NCBI RefSeq assembly: GCF_000711985.1
Contig: NZ_JONU01000015.1
Span: forward strand, 1-64,000
Length of the DNA stretch: 64,000 bases
Reading direction: 5' to 3'
Source: Rheinheimera texasensis DSM 17496
GTDB taxonomy: Bacteria; Pseudomonadota; Gammaproteobacteria; Enterobacterales; Alteromonadaceae
Of the stretch, positions 37,369 through 46,682 are shown one piece after another (the stretch's first letter is position 1; every line of letters begins with the position of its first letter). The notes beneath the pieces are model-generated. The model saw only the letters and a list, made by a program, of their open reading frames with translations, was not told where the DNA came from and did no database searches. Position numbers and translations under genes: made by a program.

Positions 37369-37384
37369 TACCGATTGGTACAAT
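37369..37384 (+). promoter_or_regulatory. Candidate operator overlapping the nitroreductase -10 box
   Basis: TACCGATTGGTA (37369-37380) is an inverted repeat (TACC-N4-GGTA) that runs into TACAAT (37379-37384), a good -10 box. A match to a -35 box is poor. A repressor binding here would block the promoter; the arrangement resembles TetR-type sites, but no regulator gene is adjacent. Confidence 0.45.
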
Positions 37385-37424
37385 AGTGGTAAACTCCTCA
37401 GTGTACTTAATTGGAGTGAACCAG

Positions 37425-38060
37425 ATGTCAGAGACCTTACGTTTATTGTCATGGCGTTATGCCACCAAAAAAATGGATGCCACACAGGCCGTCCCTGAAG
37501 AGAAAGTAGAAAGGATCCTCGAAGCGATTCGCCTCAGTGCCAGTTCGAGTGGCTTGCAGCCCTATCAGGTGCTGGTGATCACCGATGCGGAAACTAAAGC
37601 AAAAATTCGCGCCCATGCCTGGGACCAGAGCCAGGTGACCGATGCCTCCCATCTTTTAGTATTCGCAGCCTGGGACCATTACAGTGCCGATCGTATTAAT
37701 CACATGTTTGATTTAGTTAACGAGCAACGTGGTTTTCGCAACGAAGGCTGGGAAGCCTACCGCCAGAAATTACTGAGTTTTTATCCAAACCGCACGCCGG
37801 AAGAGAACTTCCAGCATGCTGCGCGTCAGGCCTATATCGGCCTTGGCAGTGCCTTGATTGCTGCAGCGGAAGAGGGCGTTGACAGCACACCGATGGAAGG
37901 CTTTGAACCAGAAGTGGTCGATGAGATCCTGGGGTTAAAAGCGCTGGGCCTGCGCTCGGTGTTGTTATTGCCGCTGGGCTACCGTGCCGCTGAAGGCGAC
38001 TGGCTGGTGAATTTACAAAAAGTGCGCCGCAGCACTGAAGATTTTGTGATCCGGCGTTAA
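37425..38060 (+). CDS. NAD(P)H-dependent nitroreductase family protein (NfsB-like)
   Basis: This 211-residue FMN-binding nitroreductase has the N-terminal RLLSWRYATKKMD pattern, RLSASSSGLQPYQ for FMN binding, and a C-terminal LLPLGYRAAEGDWL segment. Members reduce nitroaromatics, quinones or dihydropteridines with NAD(P)H. SD TTGGAG is eight bases before ATG 37425; the frame opens earlier but lacks a better start. A strong terminator follows, so it is monocistronic. Confidence 0.88.
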   Translation: MSETLRLLSWRYATKKMDATQAVPEEKVERILEAIRLSASSSGLQPYQVLVITDAETKAKIRAHAWDQSQVTDASHLLVFAAWDHYSADRINHMFDLVNEQRGFRNEGWEAYRQKLLSFYPNRTPEENFQHAARQAYIGLGSALIAAAEEGVDSTPMEGFEPEVVDEILGLKALGLRSVLLLPLGYRAAEGDWLVNLQKVRRSTEDFVIRR

Positions 38061-38069
38061 GTTTTCTGC

Positions 38070-38119
38070 ACCAGCGGCCCGCAGTAGCACCTTTCGGCTC
38101 CGGGTCGTTGGTTTTTTTT
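38070..38119 (+). terminator. Terminator after the nitroreductase gene
   Basis: ACCAGCGGCCCG (38070-38081) pairs with CGGGTCGTTGGT (38101-38112) as a 12-bp stem with two G-U pairs. It is followed by eight T residues to 38119. It starts ten bases after the stop codon. Confidence 0.75.
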
Positions 38120-38202
38120 CCGTTGCCGCGGACAGGTTTAGCGCTATACAGCAATTAAGGTTCTGTCTACACTGGTTTTTTGGTCGTATCCGGAGCCAGA
38201 CG

Positions 38203-39384
38203 ATGAGCCAGCTGAATTTAAATCGCCCTGATGAATTACAACGCGACTGTGTTGATGATTTTTTTGAAGATTTTCGCGATGCGTATGATCAATGCGAAGC
38301 GACGTTAATCGAGCTGGAACAACACCCGCAGCAACCGGAACTGTTGCACGGCATTTTCCGCGTAGTGCATACCATCAAAGGCAACCTTGGGTTTATCGGA
38401 CTGTTTTCATTAATCCCGCTGCTGCAAAGCCTCGAAGACGTGCTGGACGACATCCGCAAGGGTCATATGGCTTATGACAGCTCGCTCTGTGATGTGATCC
38501 AGCTGACCTTAGACCGCACGCAACAATGGGTCGAAGCCAGTATCGCCGATGCGCCAAAACCTTTAACTCCGACCGAATTACAGCAAATTTGCCAGCGTCT
38601 GACCGGCCTCACCAGCGCTGATGAACGTTCACGCGGTGTGCGTATTCGCCAGGTGCTGGGTTTATTAGACCCGACGCACGTACAAGCGCTGGCGATCAAA
38701 GATGATGTACCGGAAGTGGTCAACAGCAGCGTTGCTACAGAGCCAAAAGCGTCTTCAGCCGTCGATGCTTGCCGGCGTTTGCTGCAGTATTACCGTATCC
38801 GGATGGATGCCGACCTCGAATTTTTTATCCAGCTGTTACCAGCACTGGAACAACGCCACCCGCGCTGGCAGGGTCGTTCTGCCCGGCAGTTATTTTTGGC
38901 GCTGGAAATGAACCGGCTGGCCGGCAATAAACTCGATCAAATTCAGCTGGCGGTCGCCGTAATGCTGCACGATTTAGGCATGTCGTTCCTGCCGCTGCAA
39001 ATGCTGGATGCGCAGGGCCGGGCCGATCCGGAACAACTCAGTGTCTGGCAGCGCCATGTCGAAATGAGTGCTTCACTGGTCGCCAGTTCGCCGCGCTGGC
39101 AGGATGCCGCTGCGATGATTTGGCAACACCATGAACATCAGGACGGCAGCGGTTTTCCGGATGGCCTCGAAGGCGAAGATATCAGCGAAGGCGCCCGCCT
39201 GTTGCGGATAGTCGATGAGTTTGACTTGCTGACTAATCAGCATGAGCAACAGGAAGCGAGCAACCGGCAGCTGATCACCGCGTTGGTTGAGATCAGCAAA
39301 GCCGCCGGCACTAAGTTTGACCCGTTTTGGGTCGGTTTGCTGAACGAAGCGGTGAAGCAACATAAACAACATTTTCAGCGTTAA
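38203..39384 (+). CDS. HPt/HD-GYP fusion phosphodiesterase-like protein
   Basis: This 393-residue cytoplasmic protein has an HPt domain (about 15-112) with phosphoacceptor motif HTIKGNLGF (His56) and an HD-GYP-like domain (about 195-385) with HD at 256-257, His285 and HHEHQDGSGFP (309-319); the GYP signature reads GFP. HD-GYP proteins hydrolyse c-di-GMP with a di- or tri-iron site. The fusion suggests its activity is set by phosphotransfer from a histidine kinase. No kinase gene is adjacent. The receiver domain that usually precedes HD-GYP is missing. Confidence 0.87.
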   Translation: MSQLNLNRPDELQRDCVDDFFEDFRDAYDQCEATLIELEQHPQQPELLHGIFRVVHTIKGNLGFIGLFSLIPLLQSLEDVLDDIRKGHMAYDSSLCDVIQLTLDRTQQWVEASIADAPKPLTPTELQQICQRLTGLTSADERSRGVRIRQVLGLLDPTHVQALAIKDDVPEVVNSSVATEPKASSAVDACRRLLQYYRIRMDADLEFFIQLLPALEQRHPRWQGRSARQLFLALEMNRLAGNKLDQIQLAVAVMLHDLGMSFLPLQMLDAQGRADPEQLSVWQRHVEMSASLVASSPRWQDAAAMIWQHHEHQDGSGFPDGLEGEDISEGARLLRIVDEFDLLTNQHEQQEASNRQLITALVEISKAAGTKFDPFWVGLLNEAVKQHKQHFQR

Positions 39385-39459
39385 GGTCTCTGTACCTTTT
39401 CGCACTACAATGGTGCAAAAGTCGGGCAGCTATATCGGTTAAGAAAATTGCTGGTGCAT

Positions 39460-39473
39460 TGAATACGTATTCA
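39460..39473. promoter_or_regulatory. Perfect 14-bp palindrome, candidate LacI-type operator of the starch operon
   Basis: TGAATACGTATTCA is a perfect palindrome with central CG, the pattern of LacI/GalR-family sites. It is nested in a second inverted repeat, TGGTGCA (39453-39459) and TGCACCA (39483-39489). It lies 110 bases ahead of the TonB receptor gene, so it probably controls the receptor-pullulanase pair. Confidence 0.6.
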
Positions 39474-39582
39474 TGTTGTTCTTGCACCAACGCTGGTCAA
39501 TTAATGTTCGTTGCATAACAACATTACATGGCCAAGGATGTGCAGTTGATCCCGGTCCATGTTCACTGACCGGGAAGACATC

Positions 39583-42495
39583 ATGTTCAGAAGCAAACTC
39601 AGCGCGATCACGCTGGCGTTAGCGGCGGCTGGCTGTGCGGTAATGCCTGCATGGGCTGCTCAACAGACCGCGCAAGACACGCCACAAGCTGTCGGCACTG
39701 CCGCAGACGCTAAAGCCAGTAGTAAAAAGCAAACCAAAGAAGATATCGAAGTGATTGAAGTCAAAAGCTATTCTGGCTCTTTGATCAAATCGCTGAACCT
39801 CAAACGTTTTAACGACACAGTGTCCGAAACCATTTCGGCCGACGATTTAGGCGCTTTGCCGGACGTGTCGATGGCGGATGCGTTAACGCGCTTGCCTGGT
39901 ATTTCGGCGGTACGGACCGGTGGTCAGGCGGCGGAAATTAATATCCGCGGTATGTCAGGTGGTTTTGTGTTTTCCACCTTAAACGGCCGCGAGCAGGTCA
40001 GTACCAGCGGCAGTCGCAGTATTGAGTTTGACCAATATCCGTCCGAGCTGATTTCATCAGCTGCGGTGTATAAATCGCCAAAAGCCTCGCTGATTGAAGG
40101 TGGTGTGGCCGGTACTGTGGAACTGCAAACAGCCAGCCCACTGCGTAACAGCGAACAACATACCTTTACCGTCAATGCGCGTGGCATGTTTAACGACCGC
40201 GCCAGCGAAGTGCCGGACGGTCAGGAAATGGGTGACCGCTTAAGTTTCTCTTATCAGGGTAAATTTGCTGACGACAAGCTCGGCGTAGCATTCGGTTATG
40301 CCCGTCTGTACCAGCCTTCTGTCGCCACGCAATTTATTGGTCTGGCGTACAACACCAGCATGGATGTTGACGGCATCAAAGAAACCGCGCCGAATGAGTT
40401 TGTCAGCGAAGGTTTTGAAATGCAGCACAAAGGCGGCGAAGAAGTCCGCAACGGCTACATGGCCGCGCTGGAATGGGTGCCGCATGATGCCTTTACGTTA
40501 AAGGCCGATGCTTTTGTTTCTAAGTTTGACTCTGAAGCTTTTGCCCGCGGTTTCCGCGTGAAGTTGGGCGGTGCCAGCGCTTCAGTCGCCAACCCGATTT
40601 TAAATGGCAACTCAGTGATTGGCGGCACTTTTAACCGCACTTCTAAAAGCTTCACCCGGGTGGAGATCGTCAACGACGACAACCAGGATTTTGACCAGGT
40701 ACAAAGCTTCGGTGTCAATGCCGACTGGGATATCACTGAAAACTTTAAGCTGAATTTCGACTTGTCGCATTCGGCCGCGGAAAGTGATTTCCGCAACGGT
40801 CTGCTGTGGTCATTAGTGGCCAAAGACGCCAACGCTGCGACACCGGTGTTTGACGACAACGTCTCTATTTCTTACAAACTAAACGGCCTGAACCTGCCGG
40901 ATTTAGGCTTTAACCAGGCTGCAGCGTTTTCGGATATCAACCGCGTGATGCTGAGTAAATACGGCATTTATCCATATGAAAACGAAGACCGCGTCGATGC
41001 GGTGCGCTTGGATGCCACCTGGCGGTTAGATAACCCGGTGATCGCGTCACTGGAAGCCGGCGTGCGTTATTCCGACCGCGAATACAGCAACGACCGTTCA
41101 GTCTATGAATATGGTAACGACGGCGCGTTTTCGGCCGCGCAAAAACCGCTGAAACTGACCGCGGATATGGTCAAAGTGGTGAACTTCACTGGCGATTTCA
41201 GTTACTTCCCAAGCTACCTGGCCATAGATCAGCAAAAAGCGCTGGCGGCATGGTTCCCGAATGGTATTCCGCAACCGGTGAAAACCTGGGGCACCGGCAA
41301 CAGTGGTGTGCTGGCCAGCCAACGTGTCACCGGCGGGCCGGATACCGGCTGGTCAATGCTGCAAAGCGGCGAAGTGTACGAAAAAGTGCTGTCGGCTTAT
41401 CTGATGGCCAATATCGATACTGATCTCTGGAACATTCCGCTGTCCGGTAACTTTGGTGTGCGGATGGTGGAAACTGACCAGTCGGCCACGTCGCTGCAAA
41501 ACGTCGGTGGCGACCCGAAACTGGGTGCGCAAAACATCGTTGATGATGCCGGCCTGGTGAATAACCAGTATGCACCTTCCGTGCTTGGCGAAACCTACCG
41601 TGACTATCTGCCACAGCTGAACCTGAATTTCCGCGTCACCGACGACGACCAACTGCGTTTTGCAGCGGCGCGTGTGATGTCACGTCCGCCGATTAACCGC
41701 TTAGCGTCTGACACCAGCACCAACATCAACAACGACGGCATTATTTCCGGTTCCAGCTCAAACAACCCGTATTTACGGCCGTTTTATGCTGATCAGTACG
41801 ATATCTCCTGGGAGCGCTATTTCAGCGAAACCGAAGGGGCCTTTGTGGCGGCGCTGTTCTACAAAGATATTAAGTCCTTTATCAGTACCTTCACTATTGC
41901 CGAGTTTGATTTCAAAGGCGCCGGTTTCTTTGTACCGGACGTGATTATCAATCCGGAAAGCGGTGTACCGGTGCCAGTCACCAATGGCAGCTACACCACG
42001 GCGGTCAATAATAGCAAAGGTGGTTATATCCGTGGCGCCGAGCTGGCCTATACCCAGGTATTTAAGTTCCTGCCGGGGATCTGGCAAGGCTTAGGCGTCA
42101 GCACCAGCTATTCCTTCACCGAAAGTGAAATTCAGCAGCAGACCAACCTCGGTGGTTCGACGGTGGATATCAGCTTGCCGGGGCTGTCGGAAAACGTCTT
42201 TACCGGCACTGTGTTCTGGGAATATGAAGGTTTTGAAGCGCGCGTCAGTGCCCGTTACCGTGACCCATTTGTGTCGGAACAAGTGGCCGTGAACGAGCAG
42301 ATCGTTAACTTCGACGGCGAAACCGTGGTCGACATGCAGACCTCGTATCAGGTGAACGACCAGTGGAGTGTGCTGTTTCAGGTCAACAACGTCACTGACG
42401 AACCGACCAAAAGCTATTTCGGCGATGAAACTCAGACCGGCACTATCCAGTTCTTTGGCCGGCAGTATTTCCTCGGTGTGACTTACTCAATGTAA
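39583..42495 (+). CDS. TonB-dependent receptor (oligosaccharide type)
   Basis: This 970-residue outer-membrane receptor has a signal peptide (about 1-25, cleavage near AWA-A) and a plug domain (about 65-185) containing IRGMSGGFVFSTLNGREQ. A 22-strand type barrel follows, ending with an aromatic/Met residue (LGVTYSM). It belongs to the TIGR01782-type family used for carbohydrate uptake in Alteromonadales, Xanthomonas and Caulobacter. The frame opens at 39559; ATG 39583 has GGGAAG upstream. A 30-bp gap leads to the pullulanase gene, so uptake of maltodextrins is inferred. Confidence 0.93.
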   Translation: MFRSKLSAITLALAAAGCAVMPAWAAQQTAQDTPQAVGTAADAKASSKKQTKEDIEVIEVKSYSGSLIKSLNLKRFNDTVSETISADDLGALPDVSMADALTRLPGISAVRTGGQAAEINIRGMSGGFVFSTLNGREQVSTSGSRSIEFDQYPSELISSAAVYKSPKASLIEGGVAGTVELQTASPLRNSEQHTFTVNARGMFNDRASEVPDGQEMGDRLSFSYQGKFADDKLGVAFGYARLYQPSVATQFIGLAYNTSMDVDGIKETAPNEFVSEGFEMQHKGGEEVRNGYMAALEWVPHDAFTLKADAFVSKFDSEAFARGFRVKLGGASASVANPILNGNSVIGGTFNRTSKSFTRVEIVNDDNQDFDQVQSFGVNADWDITENFKLNFDLSHSAAESDFRNGLLWSLVAKDANAATPVFDDNVSISYKLNGLNLPDLGFNQAAAFSDINRVMLSKYGIYPYENEDRVDAVRLDATWRLDNPVIASLEAGVRYSDREYSNDRSVYEYGNDGAFSAAQKPLKLTADMVKVVNFTGDFSYFPSYLAIDQQKALAAWFPNGIPQPVKTWGTGNSGVLASQRVTGGPDTGWSMLQSGEVYEKVLSAYLMANIDTDLWNIPLSGNFGVRMVETDQSATSLQNVGGDPKLGAQNIVDDAGLVNNQYAPSVLGETYRDYLPQLNLNFRVTDDDQLRFAAARVMSRPPINRLASDTSTNINNDGIISGSSSNNPYLRPFYADQYDISWERYFSETEGAFVAALFYKDIKSFISTFTIAEFDFKGAGFFVPDVIINPESGVPVPVTNGSYTTAVNNSKGGYIRGAELAYTQVFKFLPGIWQGLGVSTSYSFTESEIQQQTNLGGSTVDISLPGLSENVFTGTVFWEYEGFEARVSARYRDPFVSEQVAVNEQIVNFDGETVVDMQTSYQVNDQWSVLFQVNNVTDEPTKSYFGDETQTGTIQFFGRQYFLGVTYSM

Positions 42496-42525
42496 GACGC
42501 TGCAGCTTCAATGGAGAATAAATTT

Positions 42526-45500
42526 ATGTTGAATATCAAAACGATGCTGCAGACGCTGGCCAGTGCCGCGCTGCTGCTGACGTTAGCCGCCTGTGGTGGC
42601 AGCGGCGGGGACTCAGTGTCTCCGGGCAAAACCTTATTGACCTGTAATGTGCCGCAAGTACCAAACGAAGCCGGCACGGCCTGTGTTGCCCCAAAACCTA
42701 TTAAGTGCCCGGCGCCGACAGTGCCGGATGCGCGCAATGAAAGTTGTGTGATTGGTGTCGACCCGACTGCGCCGGCGCCAAGTGTCATGGCAGCGGCCGG
42801 TCAGGCAGTGCTGTATTACAAGCGTGCTGACGGCAACTATGACGGCTACCGCCTGCATACCTGGAACAACGAGACCTGTAATGCTTATCAGGACAGCTCG
42901 TTGGCAGCCAGCTGGGATAATGGCCTGCAAATCACCGGCGTCGACCAAAACTACGGTGCCTATTGGTTGCTGAATCTCAAAGACGGTGTCGGCAGCAAAA
43001 CCACAGATTGCGGTAACTTTATTATCCACATCGGTACTGATGACGCCGGCAAAGAGCTGGGCGGCAGTGACATGCAGCTGCCACTGGGCCCGAAAGATGT
43101 CGCGAAGTTCTCCCGGATGGGCTGGACTTTCTCTGGTGTGCCTTCGGTGTTTGCCTACCCTGTGGTGTCGCTCGGTGTGCAAATCAGTGACAGCGCTGCG
43201 CATTGGCTGGACCGCAACACACTGGTGTGGAATGCGCCGGCAGGCGGCGTCGCCAAGTGGAAACTGCACCACAGTGCAGCCGCTGATCTGGCGATTGACT
43301 CAGATACGCTGACTATTAACGGCGATGCGGTTGAAGCCACGCCAACCAGCTTAACCGACGAGCAAAAAGCCAAAGTGCCACACCTGGCCAACTGGCCGGC
43401 TTATAAGCTGAACCTGAGCGCTGAACAAGCCAAAACCATGGCAAAAAATCAGCTGGTGCTGGCGTCTTATGACTCTGCCAACAAGCTGATGGCCGCTTCA
43501 CATGTGCAGGCCGGCAAAGTGCTGGATGACTTGTACACCGCAGGCGCCAATGACGCCAACGAAGCGACTTTAGGCCTGGTTTATGATGCCAGTAATATCA
43601 AAACCTCGGTCTGGGCACCGACTGCCCGTAGCGTGAAATTAAAAGTATTTAACGCTGCCAAAGCCGTAACCGCGACCCATGCGATGACGCTGGATGCCAA
43701 TACCGGCATCTGGAGTTACAGCGGCGCCAAAGCGACGCTGGACCGTCAGTTCTACCGCTTCGAAGTGCAGGTCTATCACCCGCTGACGAAAAAGGTAGAG
43801 ACCATTGAAGCCACAGATCCGTATTCGCTGAATACTGCCACCAATGGCCGCTATAGTCAGTTCGTCAATCTGGCTGATGCGGATACCAAACCAGCCAACT
43901 GGGACGGCCATGAAGTGCCGGTGGTGGCTAATGCTGAAGATATCGTGATTTATGAAGGCCATATCCGTGATTTCTCGGCGCGCGACACCACAGTCTCTGC
44001 CGCCAATCGTGGTAAATATCTGGCCTTTACCGAGATGGAATCGCAGCCGGTCAAGCACTTAAAAGCCCTGGCGGATGCTGGCCTCAACCATTTCCATCTG
44101 TTGCCGGCAACCGACATGGCCACTGTCAATGAAGATGCCAGCAAACGGGTGGATTTAACCAATACCGTGGCCGACCTTTGTAAGGTCAATGCTAAAGCCT
44201 CAGTCTGTAACCAAAGCGCGTCCGCTAAACTGGAAGATGTGATGAAAGGCTTCCAGAACTCTGGTGAAAATGCCCAAACGCTGGCCGGCGAAATGCGTGG
44301 TACTGACAGCTTCAACTGGGGTTACGATCCGCAGCACTTTAATGTGCCGGAAGGCTCGTATGCTTCAACGCCGGAAGGCGTGGCCCGCATCAAAGAAATG
44401 CGCGCGATGAACCAGGCGCTGCACAGCATTGGTTTACGCGTGGTGCTGGATGTGGTGTACAACCATACCTCTTCATCGGGCCTGTTTGAAAACTCAGTAT
44501 TCGACAAAATCGTGCCGGGTTATTACCACCGCTATAACCCAACCACCGGCAATATCGAGCGCTCAACCTGCTGTGAAAACACCGCGACTGAACATGCGAT
44601 GTTTGACAAGTTTGTCGCCGATTCTTTAGTACTGCTGGCCAAAGAATACAAGTTTGACGGTTTCCGTTTTGACATCATGGGCCACCATCCAAAAGCGTCG
44701 ATTCTGGCGGCGCGCGATGCGGTGCGTAAAGTCGATGCTGACACTTATTTCTACGGCGAAGGCTGGAACTTCGGTGAAGTAGCGAATGACGCGCGTTTTG
44801 TGCAGGCTCGGCAGGCCAATATGGCCGGTACTGAAGTGGGCACTTTTAATGACCGCGAACGCGATGCGGTGCGTAATGTGGCACTGTTCAGCGGCGACAG
44901 CGATGTGGGTAAGCTGAAAGATCAGAACCTGATTGAAATTGGTCTGGCCGGCACGTTAAAAGACTATGTGTTTAAAGATTATCAGGGTAATACCGGTAAA
45001 GCCTCGGGCCTGAACTGGAACGGTCAGCCAGCCGGTTATGCCACAGATCCGGCCGACATTATCAACTATGTGTCAAAGCACGATAACGAATCGCTGTGGG
45101 ACAAACTGCAGTTTGGTTTAAAAGCCTCCGTCAGCATCGACGACCGCGTGCGTATTCATAACATTGCACTCGGTATTCCGGTCTTGTCACAAGGTATTCC
45201 GTTCCTGCAGATGGGCGATGATTTACTGCGCTCTAAATCGATGGACCGCAATAGCTACGACGCCGGCGACTGGTTCAACTTTGTTGATTTCAGCAAACAA
45301 AGCAACAACTGGAACGTCGGTCTGCCTTTGGCGCAAGACAACCAGGGCGCCTGGGACAGCATCAAAACCATTGCGAACAATCCAAATGCCACGGCTTATC
45401 CGGAGCATATTGAACTGGCCGGTGCAGTGTTCCAGGACTTCCTGAAAATCAGAAGCTCCAGCAAGCTGTTCCGCTTAACGTCTGGCCAGGATGTAATGGA

Positions 45501-46509
45501 CCGCGTCGGCTTCCACAACATCGGTAAAAACCTGACGCAAGGCCTGATTGTGATGAGCATTGACGATGGTCTGGGCCTGACGGACTTAGATCCGGCACAT
45601 GATGCTGTGGTAGTGGTCATTAATGGCACTGCCAGCGAAAAAACACACAAAGTGCCGACAGCGCAAGGCTTTACCCTGCATGAAGTGCAGCAGGGTTCTG
45701 CTGACAGCCGTGTCGCCGACGCGCGTTTTGAAGCGCAAGGCGCCGATGGCAGCTTTGTGGTGCCGGCTTATACCATGGCAGTCTTTGTCAAAGCACAGGC
45801 TGGTGCACAGGGCGTTGGCCTCAAAGCCGATGCAACCATGGGCGCACCGGATATCGCACCATATGGCCTGACCAAAGTCTTTGTCCGCGGTGGCATGAAC
45901 GGCTGGGGTGAAGTCGACGCCTTTGAATATGTTGGTGCTGGTCTGTATCAGGCAAAAGTGAACATTGGCAGCAGCGGCAGCCAGGAGTTCAAAATTGCCT
46001 CGGCTGACTGGTCAACGGTAGATTTTGGAGCCAAGAGCGGTGAGCAGGACGTGCAGTTTGGCGTCGCGCAAACACTGCAACGCCAAGGCGCCAACATGAA
46101 AGCCAACTTCAGCGCCGGCACTTATGTATTCACGCTGAATGCGGCAGTGCCAGCGTCTCCGGTGCTGACAGTGTCTGAGTTTGTGCCTTACGGCGCGACC
46201 AAAGTGTTCTTGCGCGGCAGCATGAACGGCTGGGGCGAAGCCAGTCAGTTCGTTTACACCGGCGGCCTGTACCAGTTCAGCATTCCACTGACAGCTGGCG
46301 ACTACGAGTTTAAGTTTGCCTCCGCCGACTGGTCGACAGTGAACTACGGCGCAGGCAGCGATGGTCAGGCTGTGACAGTAGGCCAGAATAAAACGCTGGC
46401 GCAGAGCAATGACAACCTGAAAATCAACATTGCAGAAGGCGGTACTTATCTCTTTACCGTCAATGCCGCCACGCCAACAGCACCAGTGCTGAAGGTGGTG
46501 AAACAATAA
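42526..46509 (+). CDS. pulA: Secreted lipoprotein pullulanase (GH13) with tandem C-terminal modules
   Basis: This 1327-residue protein has lipobox LAAC (Cys near residue 23), a Cys-rich short region (about 35-75), a CBM41/PUD-like carbohydrate-binding domain (about 90-215), a CBM48-like domain (about 355-450) and a GH13 catalytic barrel. Catalytic residues are Asp716 (GFRFD), Glu745 (YGEGW) and Asp853 (KHDN). Two similar 109-residue modules (MNGWG) close the protein. It cleaves alpha-1,6 branches of starch-type glucans at the cell surface. SD TGGAGA (42512-42517) precedes ATG 42526; it is probably co-transcribed with the receptor. Confidence 0.95.
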   Translation: MLNIKTMLQTLASAALLLTLAACGGSGGDSVSPGKTLLTCNVPQVPNEAGTACVAPKPIKCPAPTVPDARNESCVIGVDPTAPAPSVMAAAGQAVLYYKRADGNYDGYRLHTWNNETCNAYQDSSLAASWDNGLQITGVDQNYGAYWLLNLKDGVGSKTTDCGNFIIHIGTDDAGKELGGSDMQLPLGPKDVAKFSRMGWTFSGVPSVFAYPVVSLGVQISDSAAHWLDRNTLVWNAPAGGVAKWKLHHSAAADLAIDSDTLTINGDAVEATPTSLTDEQKAKVPHLANWPAYKLNLSAEQAKTMAKNQLVLASYDSANKLMAASHVQAGKVLDDLYTAGANDANEATLGLVYDASNIKTSVWAPTARSVKLKVFNAAKAVTATHAMTLDANTGIWSYSGAKATLDRQFYRFEVQVYHPLTKKVETIEATDPYSLNTATNGRYSQFVNLADADTKPANWDGHEVPVVANAEDIVIYEGHIRDFSARDTTVSAANRGKYLAFTEMESQPVKHLKALADAGLNHFHLLPATDMATVNEDASKRVDLTNTVADLCKVNAKASVCNQSASAKLEDVMKGFQNSGENAQTLAGEMRGTDSFNWGYDPQHFNVPEGSYASTPEGVARIKEMRAMNQALHSIGLRVVLDVVYNHTSSSGLFENSVFDKIVPGYYHRYNPTTGNIERSTCCENTATEHAMFDKFVADSLVLLAKEYKFDGFRFDIMGHHPKASILAARDAVRKVDADTYFYGEGWNFGEVANDARFVQARQANMAGTEVGTFNDRERDAVRNVALFSGDSDVGKLKDQNLIEIGLAGTLKDYVFKDYQGNTGKASGLNWNGQPAGYATDPADIINYVSKHDNESLWDKLQFGLKASVSIDDRVRIHNIALGIPVLSQGIPFLQMGDDLLRSKSMDRNSYDAGDWFNFVDFSKQSNNWNVGLPLAQDNQGAWDSIKTIANNPNATAYPEHIELAGAVFQDFLKIRSSSKLFRLTSGQDVMDRVGFHNIGKNLTQGLIVMSIDDGLGLTDLDPAHDAVVVVINGTASEKTHKVPTAQGFTLHEVQQGSADSRVADARFEAQGADGSFVVPAYTMAVFVKAQAGAQGVGLKADATMGAPDIAPYGLTKVFVRGGMNGWGEVDAFEYVGAGLYQAKVNIGSSGSQEFKIASADWSTVDFGAKSGEQDVQFGVAQTLQRQGANMKANFSAGTYVFTLNAAVPASPVLTVSEFVPYGATKVFLRGSMNGWGEASQFVYTGGLYQFSIPLTAGDYEFKFASADWSTVNYGAGSDGQAVTVGQNKTLAQSNDNLKINIAEGGTYLFTVNAATPTAPVLKVVKQ
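45871..46506 (+). repeat. Tandem duplication of the MNGWG module inside pulA
   Basis: Two copies of a domain starting TKVF(V/L)RG(G/S)MNGWGE begin at 45871 and 46198, 327 bases (109 codons) apart, both containing FKIASADWSTV or FKFASADWSTV. They encode the last ~212 residues of the pullulanase and look like accessory starch-binding or E-set domains. Confidence 0.8.
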
Positions 46510-46547
46510 CTGCGCTGATTTAAAGCTGCTTCGCAGTGACGAGAATC

Positions 46548-46575
46548 CAACGCCGGCTTTTGCCGGCGTTGTTGT
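46548..46575 (+). terminator. Terminator after pulA
   Basis: CAACGCCGGC-TTTT-GCCGGCGTTG forms a perfect 10-bp stem 38 bases after the pulA stop, followed by a short T-containing tract (TTGTA). It should end the receptor-pullulanase transcript. Confidence 0.7.
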
Positions 46576-46682
46576 ATCCAACCGTGACTGACCGCTTGAT
46601 TAATCAGTTAAAGCACTGAAGAATACGGCCATCCCTGAAGGCGCGGCGATGAGCGTCGTTGCCATATTGACCGAGTATTCCG

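Noticed and set aside
42634-43272. 212-codon minus-strand frame opposite pulA
   Set aside because: Shadow of the carbohydrate-binding part of pullulanase; no family resemblance.
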